This document shows positions 52,760 through 61,833 of a stretch of DNA of 64,000 nt, one piece after another. Location: NCBI RefSeq assembly GCF_038502225.1, contig NC_091312.1:35471126-35535125 (forward strand), written 5' to 3'. Both the position numbers and the translations under genes were made by a program. Positions within the stretch are counted from its first letter, which is position 1; each line of letters starts with the position of its first letter. Source of the stretch: Cherax quadricarinatus. Taxonomy: Eukaryota > Arthropoda > Malacostraca > Decapoda > Parastacidae. Under the pieces are notes generated by a model. The model was given only the letters and a program-made list of their open reading frames with translations, was not told where the DNA came from and made no database searches.

Positions 52760-53705
52760 TATACACTTTATTTTTTACTGTCTATTGCGTGCAGTTTATA
52801 ACAGAGTGCAATAACAATCCAAAGTTAGGTGCTACCGATTTATAATGAAGCCAGTGCTGTCCTCAGCAATGACAGAAATAATACAATTTTTAATTACAAT
52901 ATTAGATCCCTAAGTAAACACTATGATGACCTCCTGGCACTCCTAGGTTCATTAAAGACAACATTCTCCTGTATTATTCTTACTGAAACCTGGCTAGAGC
53001 AAGACACAATAAACATCTACACACTACCAGGATACACAGCGATCCATAACTGCAGGCCAGAACAAACTGGGGGAGGTATTGCCATCTATTATTCAAATGA
53101 ACTATCATGTTGCAACACTATATCCTTCAGTGATGAGTATGATGAATATATATTCGCAAACTTCTCTGTAAAAAAAACTAAAAAAATCCTATAGCAATTG
53201 GGGCCATACACAGGATGCCTCATACTAATATCCCGGCTTTTAATGATAAACTAAACACACTCATTACAGATACACACATGAACAAGCACCACCTACCACT
53301 AGCAGGAGACTTCAACATTAACCTTGGCCTAGCAGATGACCAGCCTGTAACTGATTTCATTAACAATATGAATAATACACTACTCATATCAACAATTACA
53401 AAACCAACAAGACTAATTGAGACGAGTGCAACCATAACTGACCATATATGAACAAACATACTAGCCCCCCTTAGAGTTGTGATAATCACGGACAACACTA
53501 CTGACCACTACCCAACTTTCCTCCTAACAAACATTTGTTAGCAACCAATGGAACATAATAAGTTCTCTTTTCGACTTCATGATGAGGAATCAGTAAGAAG
53601 TAACTTCACTGCACGACTAAGCTCAGTTGACTGGCCTACAGAATTTTCCAATGCTGTTGGTATAGATGAATGTATAGACATATTTCTAAACAAAATACAT
53701 AGACT
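52760..53705 (+). pseudogene. LINE-C copy C1, 5' end and endonuclease
   Basis: It contains the start of LINE-C ORF2: NYNIRSLSKHYDDLL, LTETWLEQDT and LPLAGDFNINLG. The frame breaks near 53195 and 53450. This is the only copy in the window with the LINE-C 5' part. It is interrupted at 53706 by LINE-B5 and continues at 54871-55334. Confidence 0.75.
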
Positions 53706-54870
53706 ATACCTGGAGTATACTTGGAGAGGGTTTCAGGAATCAACGCCCCCGCAGCTCGGGGTGAGACCAGGCCTCGTGGTGTATCAGGGTCTGATCAACC
53801 AGGCTGTTACTGCTGGCCGCACGCAAACTGACGTACGAACCACAGCCCGGCTGATCAGGTACTGACTTTAGGTGCCTGTCCAGTTGTCAGTTGGGTTTTC
53901 GATAACGTGGATGGGGTAAGAATACTCATGTAGGCTGGTAGTATGTATAATATAACGGAAAGTATGGGAAGCGCCAACAGCCGACCTGCCTCTCTCTGCT
54001 CCCTATCTTCGACTGACCCACAAGTGCCTACGGGTGAGGGTGTTTGAAATCCTGCTATGGTCAGCAGCAATATGAATAACAGTGATTCACACAGACGATT
54101 GGTAGTGAGTCATCTACTGGTACACTGGTTACTGGTAACTGGTTACTAGGAACTGGTACTACTACTGAGACAGTGCCTTCTTGAAGACAGCCAGGGGTCT
54201 ATTGGTAATCCCCCTTATGTATACTGGGAGGCAGTTGACCAGTCTTGGACCCTTGACACTTATTGTGTTGTCTCTCAGTGTATTCGTGGAGCCCCTGCTT
54301 TTCATTGGGGAATGTTGCATGTCCTGCTGAGTTTTTTGCTTTCATAGGGAGTGATTTTCGTGTGCAAGTTTGATACTAATCCCTCTAGGATTTTCCAAGT
54401 TTATATTATCATGTATCTCTCTCGCCTGCATTCCATGGAATACAAATCGAGGGACTTCAACTGTTCCCAGTAATTTAGGCGCCTTATTGCACTTATGTGT
54501 GCCGTGAAAGTTCTTTATACACTCTTCAGGTCAGCAATTTCGCCTGCCTTGAAGGGGGCAATTAGAGTACAGCGATTTAAAGAGAATCATCATGGGCTTA
54601 GTGTCCCTAGTTTTGAAGGGTCTCATTATCCATCACATCCTTTTCCTAGCGTATGCGGTATATACATTGTTGTGGTCTTTGAAGGCAAGATCCTCTTACA
54701 TTATCACTTCCAGGTTTTTCACATTACTTTTTCGCTCTATTGTATGATTAGAATTTGTTGTATACCCTGATACAATTTTAATTTTTTCAACTATTCCATA
54801 TCTGAGTGATTGAAATTTCTCTTCATTTAACTTCATATTGCTTTGAGTGGCCCATTTGAAGACTACATAA
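53706..54870 (-). pseudogene. LINE-B copy B5, interrupted by repeat R
   Basis: The minus strand matches the LINE-B 3' third (WATQSNMKLNEEKFQSLRYG at the right, GITNRPL region at the left) with many changes. Repeat R splits it at 53886-54167. Confidence 0.7.
53886..54167. repeat. Repeat R, copy 2
   Basis: Opposite in orientation to copy 1 (45987). The ends TGTCAGTTGGG and ..CTACTGAGACA form short inverted termini (TGTC/GACA), so a small LTR-type element is possible. The LINE-B join 'tgtccagt|gccagcttgaag' is known from intact copies. Confidence 0.5.
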
Positions 54871-55334
54871 CAAACATTGTCCAATAAAAACAAATAAAGG
54901 ACAAAGTTACCCAACAGCATCCTAAGATCCATCAATGTGAAAAGCAATATAGAAGGGACCTAATAATTAAAGAATTTGTTAGACACTGTACGTCAGTCCT
55001 CACCAAATTAATCATAAAGTTCAAGCAACTATACTATTCTAATAGATTCACTGAAACGAGAAGAGATATGAAAAAGACTTGGAAGACACTCTCAGATCCT
55101 GGGCGCCCACAAACTGAACAAAGGTAGTAATATTAAACTAACTAAACCAAACGAACCGAAACTCCAGTCTATTAATACAGCTAACAAGATAAATGACTTG
55201 TCAACCATAGGGTCAAATATCGCCAATAAAATTACAATTACCAATGCCCGAGCTAATAATTATCTAGATGGAAACTTCCCAACATCCCTCTATCTTGCAC
55301 CAACAGAGCCCACTGAGGTTACCAAGAATAACAT
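54871..55334 (+). pseudogene. LINE-C copy C1 continued
   Basis: A linker region of LINE-C in three frames ('gaagacactctcagatcctggg', 'ctaataattatctagatgg'), equivalent to KTWKTLSEILG and NDYLTGNYP in the copy at 39442-40161. It is broken and ends where LINE-C2 starts. Confidence 0.6.
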
Positions 55335-57246
55335 TAAGAAGTTTATTTTGATGTGATACATGGTTGTACAGAGGAATATAATAATTGGGTGTACATGCCA
55401 GAAGTCCCTTTGTATGCAGAGCATATCGGACAAATTTAAAAATTAACTTAAGATTAGGAAGGCAATAATAGTTCACATGGTCATTAGATAAGTTACAGTG
55501 AGTACGAGAGATTTGAATATTCTATTAGGTAATGCTACATGGCTTTGATAAGTCTAGCAGAGAATAATTACAATATTGAAGTAGTTTATAAAGATTACAG
55601 TATTACAATAGAAGAATTGAAAACAATTTACAATATGATGTATTACAATTTAGTTCTATTTAAAACAATGAAATTTAGACATACTAATTTTGAAGCAGAG
55701 AGTAAGTGGTTGAGCAATCCTCAGCACAATATGAGTAGCTTTTGAGCAATTGGTAGGTATTAGGTACGATTTGTCTGGTTAAATTTGGGTGATGAGGTGA
55801 TTTCTTAGTAGGGCCTTAAACTGATTTGCAGACAGGGGTCCTTTAGTGTGTTCTGGCAATGAATTCCAGATCTTCGGGCCCTTTACGTGCATAGCATTTT
55901 TGCATAGGGGGAGATAGACATGAAGGATATCGAAGAGTGATTTGTGTCTCGTATTATGGCTCTGTGTTGTTATAGCTATAAAGGAAGAGTTTGAGAGGAG
56001 GGTTTATATTTGAGTATAGAGTTCTGTGTAGGTAGCAGGCACAATAATAAGTGTGGATGTTTTGTATATTAAGCAAGTTAAGACTCTTGAAAAGTGGTGG
56101 AGTGTGTTGTATAATGTAGAAGTTAGTAATCAATCTCACTGCAGCTTTTTGCTGGGTTATTAAAGGCTTTAGGTGATTTGCTATGGTTGAGCCGCATGTA
56201 CAAATACCATAGGTGAGGTAAGAGTAAATGAGAGAGTGGTACAAAGCTAGAAGAGCTGATTGAGGTACATAGTACCGTATCTCTGAAAGGATACCTACTG
56301 TTATGGAGACTTTCTTGGAAATTTGCTGATGTGTGTCTGAAATTTGAGATTGCAGTCAAGGTGGAGACCTAGGAATTTTCCCTCTGTCTAGAAATGGGTG
56401 AACTATTTATCAATATGTTTAGCTGTACATTTGAAGCTCTGTTTCCAAATAGCATGAAGGAGGTTTTGTCTATATTGAGAGTAAGATTGTTGGTAGTCAT
56501 CCAGGTAGATACTTTTAGCAGTTCTACATTCACAGTGTCTGTTAGTATGGTTGGGTCTGGGCGAGAGAAGACATAAGCAGTGGCATCTGCAAATAAAATG
56601 GGTTTAAGGAGATTAGATGCGTTTGGTAGGTCATTGATGTAAATGAGAAAGAGAAGTGGGCCAAAGACACTCCCCTGGGGGACTCCAACAAGAACAGGAT
56701 GTGTAGTGGAACTGGCTCCATTTGTGTGTACATACTGGGTTTTATTGCTAAGATAAGATTTTAGGGAATCGAGAGAGTGTCCTCTGACCCCATAATGTGC
56801 GAGTTTTAGGTGCAAAAGGTTATGGTCAACTGTATTAAATGCTTTTCGTAAGTCTGTGAAAAGTCCCAGGGAAAATTATTTTTTTTCGAGTGCAGAATAT
56901 ATTAGTTCAAGCATATGTATAAAAGCATCATTAATACTTTTTTCGGTCTGAACTCAAACTGACAGGGGTTGAGTATGTTGTGGGATACTAAGTAGGAGTA
57001 GACTTGTTTGTGAATTAATTTTTCGAAGATTTTAGATAGTTGGGGCAAGTTTGATATAGCCCTATAGTTGTTTAATTCAGTTGGATCACCTTTGAGGATC
57101 GGGGTGACCCATGCTGTCTTGAGTATGGATGGGAAGGTGGAAGATTCAATGGATTTGTTGAAAAGAGTTGCAATAATTGGAGACAACACATGAGAAGCTT
57201 TTTTTTATACATGAGTGGTGGTAAGTTATTTAGGTTCCTGCCTTGT
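55335..57246 (-). pseudogene. LINE-C copy C2
   Basis: The minus strand shows RT with [39 protein letters not shown] and FADATAYV (catalytic FADD changed to FADA, near 56590), then the C-terminus and a 3' UTR of about 450 bp containing 'gatatgctctgcatac'. Frameshifts lie near 56870 and 56380. It is 5'-truncated and inactive. Confidence 0.8.
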
Positions 57247-58067
57247 TCTTTGACACTGAGCTTTACTCTATCATCATTACTGATTTTATGTCATCACTGA
57301 ATGCTCTTGACTCATATAATGACTCCAACAACATGCTCATTGGAGAAGCCAGGTATAGATACTAAAAAATCAGGGACAAAGGAATTAATGTACAATTGCT
57401 ATGGATCCCATCACACATTGGATTACTCCTTCATGATAAAGTTGATATGTTAGCCAAGAAAAGTACCCAGAAGGAGAATGTAGAATATAACTTTGGTATA
57501 ACTGTGTCTAGCATTAGGAATAATATTAGGAGAGAAGTAAATAATGAAAATGATTGTTATAGGAATGCAGTTAGAAGCCTGAGTAGATCTATAACCCACT
57601 ATGATAACATGAACGTAAATAAGTATGTTTATGGAGCAACTTGCAATGTGAACAGACTGACTGATGTTGTAGTGTCCAGGCTTAGGCTTGGTTACAAGTA
57701 CTTCTGGCAGTTTGGGAGACACACAGATGATGATCAAACTAGATGTAAATTATGTGATCAGGCATATGGTCACTGTCTTGAACACTATGTGCTTAATTGT
57801 CCACTTATTGAAGAATACAGAGACAGACAGTATAATAACCTATGTGACATGTCAAGATATCTTATTAATGAAAATAAGATACCAGATATACTAAGCAAAT
57901 TTCCTAAATTTGCTTGTAACAGATAAGTGAACTATAGATATGTAGATATAAATAAATCCATATGTATTCCTGTTAACCCTTTGGGGCCTAGTTCCTGGGC
58001 CTTTTGTGTATCCATATGCTCTTGCGCTACCGTCCACAGGATGGATATGGGGTGCACAATAAACTAG
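57247..58067 (+). pseudogene. LINE-F 3' part: RNase H and zinc knuckle
   Basis: An RNase H fragment (FTDS-like start, SSLNALDSYNDSNNMLIGEA, then LLWIPSHIGLLLHDKVDMLA) is followed by a CCHC-like cluster (CKLCDQAYGHCLEHYVLNCP) and a stop at 57926. RNase H after RT is a trait of the I/R1-like LINE group. The 3' UTR ends 'gggtgcacaataaacta' and shares its last 40 bp with repeat E. The RT itself is absent. Confidence 0.75.
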
Positions 58068-59262
58068 CCACTTCAGTGGCAAAATCTAAAAAAAATCTAG
58101 CCTCATTCAATACTATTGTTAACGAAGAGCTCGCAAAAATAGCAACCTGGTTGACTGTTAATAAATTTACACTAATACAGAAAAAACCTTCTACATTATG
58201 TTTGGGAGCAGATCAAGTGAGGTTCAACTAAACATTATGCTTAATAACATCCTTATTGCTAAACATAATGAGGGAAAATTGCTGGGTCTGCACCTTGACA
58301 GCAACCTAAAATTCAACACCCATATCCAACACATAACAAAAAAAGTATCTAAAACAGTTGGCATCTTCTCAAAGATACGTTACTATGTACCAAAAACAGC
58401 ACTACTTACACTATAGTATTCACCGATCTACCCCTACTTCACCTATGCTATTTGTGCCTGGGATTCCACAACAGCAATTCGCCTAAAGCCAATGATAACA
58501 AAAAGCTGCAGTGTGAATGATCACACAATCCACCGCTAGACAACCCCCTCCCCCCACTCTTCAAAGACCTAAACCTACTCACTATATAAAACATTCACTC
58601 GTACTACTGTGCAACCTGCTTTGACAAAACAATCACTTCTAACAGTAATCCCGACCTGAAGCGCTTTCTTGACAGTTGTAATAGGACCCATAGACATAAC
58701 ACTAGACACAAAAATCTCTGTGACATTCCCCGTGTCAGGCTAAATCTTTTAAAAAATTCAATGTACATAAAAGGGACCAAAATCTGGAGCTCTCTGCTAG
58801 AAATCTCCAGAACCACTGATTCAACTAGCATTTTTTAAAACTACATTTAAAAAACAACTTATCTCCTTAACCTATCCCAGCCCATCATAAATACATATGT
58901 AAAAACTACACATGCATTTGCTCAATATCATGAACCTAGGTAAAACATAATCAATATATACTTACTCTCAATATCTGTAATTCTCTCAAATGTAAATAAT
59001 CAAAACTGTAATTCCTCTCTACCAAGCCTATTAAAACCATAGAACATGAATTAATAGAATTTTTAATTCTCTTGTATTTATTGTAAACTCACCTAATGAC
59101 CATATGCACAAATTTACTGCATTGTTATTGCGTTATTAATCTTAAGTTAGTCTTAAGTTTGCCCGAAATGCTCTGCATGTAAAGGGGCTTTTGGCATGTA
59201 CACTCAGTTGTTATACTCCTTTGTACAACCATATAACGCTGAAATAAAGTTCTTATTTTTGC
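58068..59262 (+). pseudogene. LINE-C copy C3, C-terminus and 3' UTR
   Basis: It begins beyond the FADD motif ('ttcaatactattgttaacg', parallel to 44790). Several frames give the C-terminus (IMLNNILIAKHNEGKLLGLH, ..IPRVRLNLLKNSMYIKGTKI..). The 3' UTR at 59155-59260 contains 'tttgcccgaaatgctctgca', shared with the SINE at 25021. Confidence 0.75.
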
Positions 59263-59665
59263 AGTTATGTACCCAGTCCAGAAAGAAATTGTTAGCAAGA
59301 GGTTTGAAAATCAGAAGAACCTCAACTCCATCAAAAACCCGACTCATACTGTCATCACTCTTAAGCAATGTGATACCCAGAAGATCCTTCAAATCACCCA
59401 ACAAGCTGTTACTGCAATAAACCCTAGTTCAACTCACCCAGACGGCGTACCCACCAAGATCTTGTACTGTATGGAAGCATGAAAAACGTTGCATGCTCAG
59501 AAACCTTCGACTCCACCATTACTGATCTCTTTTGCTTCAACAACCTGCCCAGCTTCAAGTTTCCTGATCATCAGATATATTAAAAATCATCAGATATATT
59601 AAAAATCACATCCATAAAAAAAAAGAAACATTGTTCCAACTGATCTTCCAGCCATCACCGCCCAA
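59263..59665. other. Unassigned sequence with short ORFs
   Basis: Two overlapping ORFs of about 70 codons cover 59196-59482, with no recognised domain. 'atcatcagatatattaaaa' is duplicated at 59573 and 59588. It may be a piece of another retroelement. Confidence 0.35.
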
Positions 59666-60140
59666 GTTTAGTTTAGTTTAACATGTTTATTATGCACCCC
59701 ATACCAATCCTGTGGGCGGTAGTCAAAAGATTACAGAGGTACATAATTGGTCCAGGGACTGGGCTCCAAAGTTTTGATAGCTGAGCAAGTTACAGAGGTA
59801 ATGAACTCACAATTTACAAAGGTAATGAACTCACAATTTACAAAGGTAATGAACTCCAGGTAGGTTTGGTCACAACCATGACAAGTTACAAAGGTATTTA
59901 CAGATTACAGAGGTACGTAATGGGTCCAGGGACTGGGCCCCCAAAGTTTTGATAGCTGAACTAGGTACAAAGGTAATGAGCTCACAAGTTACAAAGGTAA
60001 TGAATTCTGTAAGAATGGTTACTTAGGTTTATACATGGCTGCAATCATGAACAAATTATAGTTTAGTGAGCAATTCACACTTCCACACCCGGTCACAACT
60101 GTAATGAGTTATTGGTGCAAATATTGATTGTTGAGTCACA

Positions 60141-60213
<73 letters not shown>
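59666..60213 (-). repeat. Repeat E (copy 3) with (AC)n
   Basis: It matches copies 1 and 2 from 'gtttagtttaacatgtttat' to (CA)n at 60137-60213. Confidence 0.75.
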
Positions 60214-60216
<3 letters not shown>

Positions 60217-60262
60217 AGCTATGAATCGACCCCTGCAACCACAAATAGGTGAGTACAAATAG
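60214..60262 (+). pseudogene. LINE-D tail fragment (49 bp)
   Basis: It starts directly after (CA)n: 'aggagctatgaatcgaccc', then two 'aaataggtgagtac' units and another (AC)n. It is an extremely short 5'-truncated LINE-D insertion. Confidence 0.75.
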
Positions 60263-60305
60263 GTGAGTACACACACACACTCACTGACACTGACACTGAC
60301 ACACA

Positions 60306-60377
<72 letters not shown>

Positions 60378-60379
<2 letters not shown>

Positions 60380-60514
60380 TAGGTGAGTACACAACAGGCC
60401 TAGTGTCTAATCGACATGTGCCTAGGATAAAATGGTAACTAACACTCACACACATGTACTCATATACAACAGGCCTAGTTTCTAATCGGCATGTGCCTAG
60501 GACAAAATGGTAAC

Positions 60515-60520
<6 letters not shown>
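60378..60520 (+). repeat. LINE-D tail unit and two copies of an unknown tail in (AC)n
   Basis: One 'aaataggtgagtac' unit at 60378-60391 is followed by two copies of a segment of about 55 bp ('caacaggcctagtNtctaat', 'catgtgcctagga', 'aaaatggtaactaacac') at about 60392 and 60467, each leading into CA-rich sequence. It is probably the 3' tail of another (AC)n-linked retroelement. Confidence 0.55.
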
Positions 60521-60544
<24 letters not shown>

Positions 60545-60547
<3 letters not shown>

Positions 60548-61648
60548 GAGGAAGAGTGGGGAAGGAAGATAGTAGAGCTTGGTAAGAAAATGGAGGAGCG
60601 GATAGCTGAAGAGTGCAGGAAGTGGGAAGTACAGGTCTTAGCAGCAGAAGCTAGGATACAGTGCTTAGAAGAGAAACTGCAAAGCCTGAAACAGATTAGA
60701 GAGACAAATGACAATTCAGATGTAACATCAGGAAATTCAAAGTCAGGCGCAGACAAGGGGATGGTAAGCAACAACGGAGACATGCCATACACGAAGGCCC
60801 TATCAGACCCACGTGGGGCCAGGGAAAAGACGACAAGCACACTAAGATCAAACGACAGGTCCAAAGACAATGAAGGAAATTCAAAGTCAGGCGCAGACAA
60901 GGGGATGGTAAGCAACAACGGAGACATGCCGTACACGAAGGCCCTATCAGACCCACGTGGGGCCAGGGAAAAGACGATGAGCACACTAAGATCAAGCGAC
61001 AGGTCCGAAGACAATGAAGGTTTGTTATATGCAGAGATTCTAACAGCCAACTGCAGTAGCAAGGGACAGCTGGTCAGGAAAGACAATTCACCGAGAATAG
61101 AAGTTTCAGATATGACAGGGACTGAAGGCAAGAACATGTCAATGGAAGGAAATAAAATGCCTCAGAGGAAGCAGATGGAGACTCAGTGGGAGGAGGAAAG
61201 GGCGAGGTCAGTTTTTGTGTACGGGCTCCAAGAAGCCAAGGGGGCCAACTTTGAAGAAATAAAACAGGAGGAGAAAAAAATGATTGAAGGCATCATGAAA
61301 ACAATAGGGGAGGGCAATATGACCCAGGTGACAAATTTTCAGAGAATTGGGTGGTTTGCGAGTGGAAGGATATGGCCTGTCAGAGTAACTTTCAAGGAAG
61401 AATCAGTTCGAACCAGGATTCTGCAAGAGAAAGCAAGACTGAGGGACAAAGAGGGGTACCAGAGAGTATACCTCGACCACGACAGAACACAAGAAGAAAG
61501 GACTACACTGAAAGAGAGGGTACAGAGACGCAAGGAGGAACGAGAAGCAATGAAAATGAGCAGGACCCAGACACAGGAGGAAGGGCAAACACACCCCACA
61601 GAATCTCCCACCAAAAGACTCCACCCGCGACATTCCCAACGCAACTGA
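60545..61648 (+). CDS. LINE-D ORF1 protein (RNA-binding, 5'-partial)
   Basis: The first ATG is at 60590, but the same heptad-rich frame is open upstream to the CA tract at 60545 (REEEWGRKIVELGKK), so the true N-terminus is lost. A coiled coil (about 60545-60710) is followed by a Ser/Lys-rich segment with an exact-period 48-residue tandem duplication (units at 60731 and 60875, 144 bp). An RRM-like domain follows (SVFVYGLQEAKG, VTNFQRIGW, PVRVTFKEESVRTRIL) and then a very basic tail. This is the layout of ORF1p in CR1/Jockey-type LINEs, which packages element RNA. It is intact from 60545 to the TGA at 61646-61648. Confidence 0.8.
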
Positions 61649-61833
61649 GCAACCTATACTACAACCCACTCACTGTTCCCTCTGCCACCAACCCCCATAT
61701 CACAAACCTCACCCCAACAGCTGTCCCTTATGGACATTCTGACCCCACCCCCATCAACACAAACCCCACCTACACCACAGCCCCATATAGGCCCCCACCA
61801 AGGCTCTCGCTCCCCCAACCCCAATATTCTTGC

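Noticed and set aside
57972..57990. TTAACCCTTTGGGG as a further piggyBac end
   Set aside because: No matching opposite end; it lies in the LINE-F 3' UTR.
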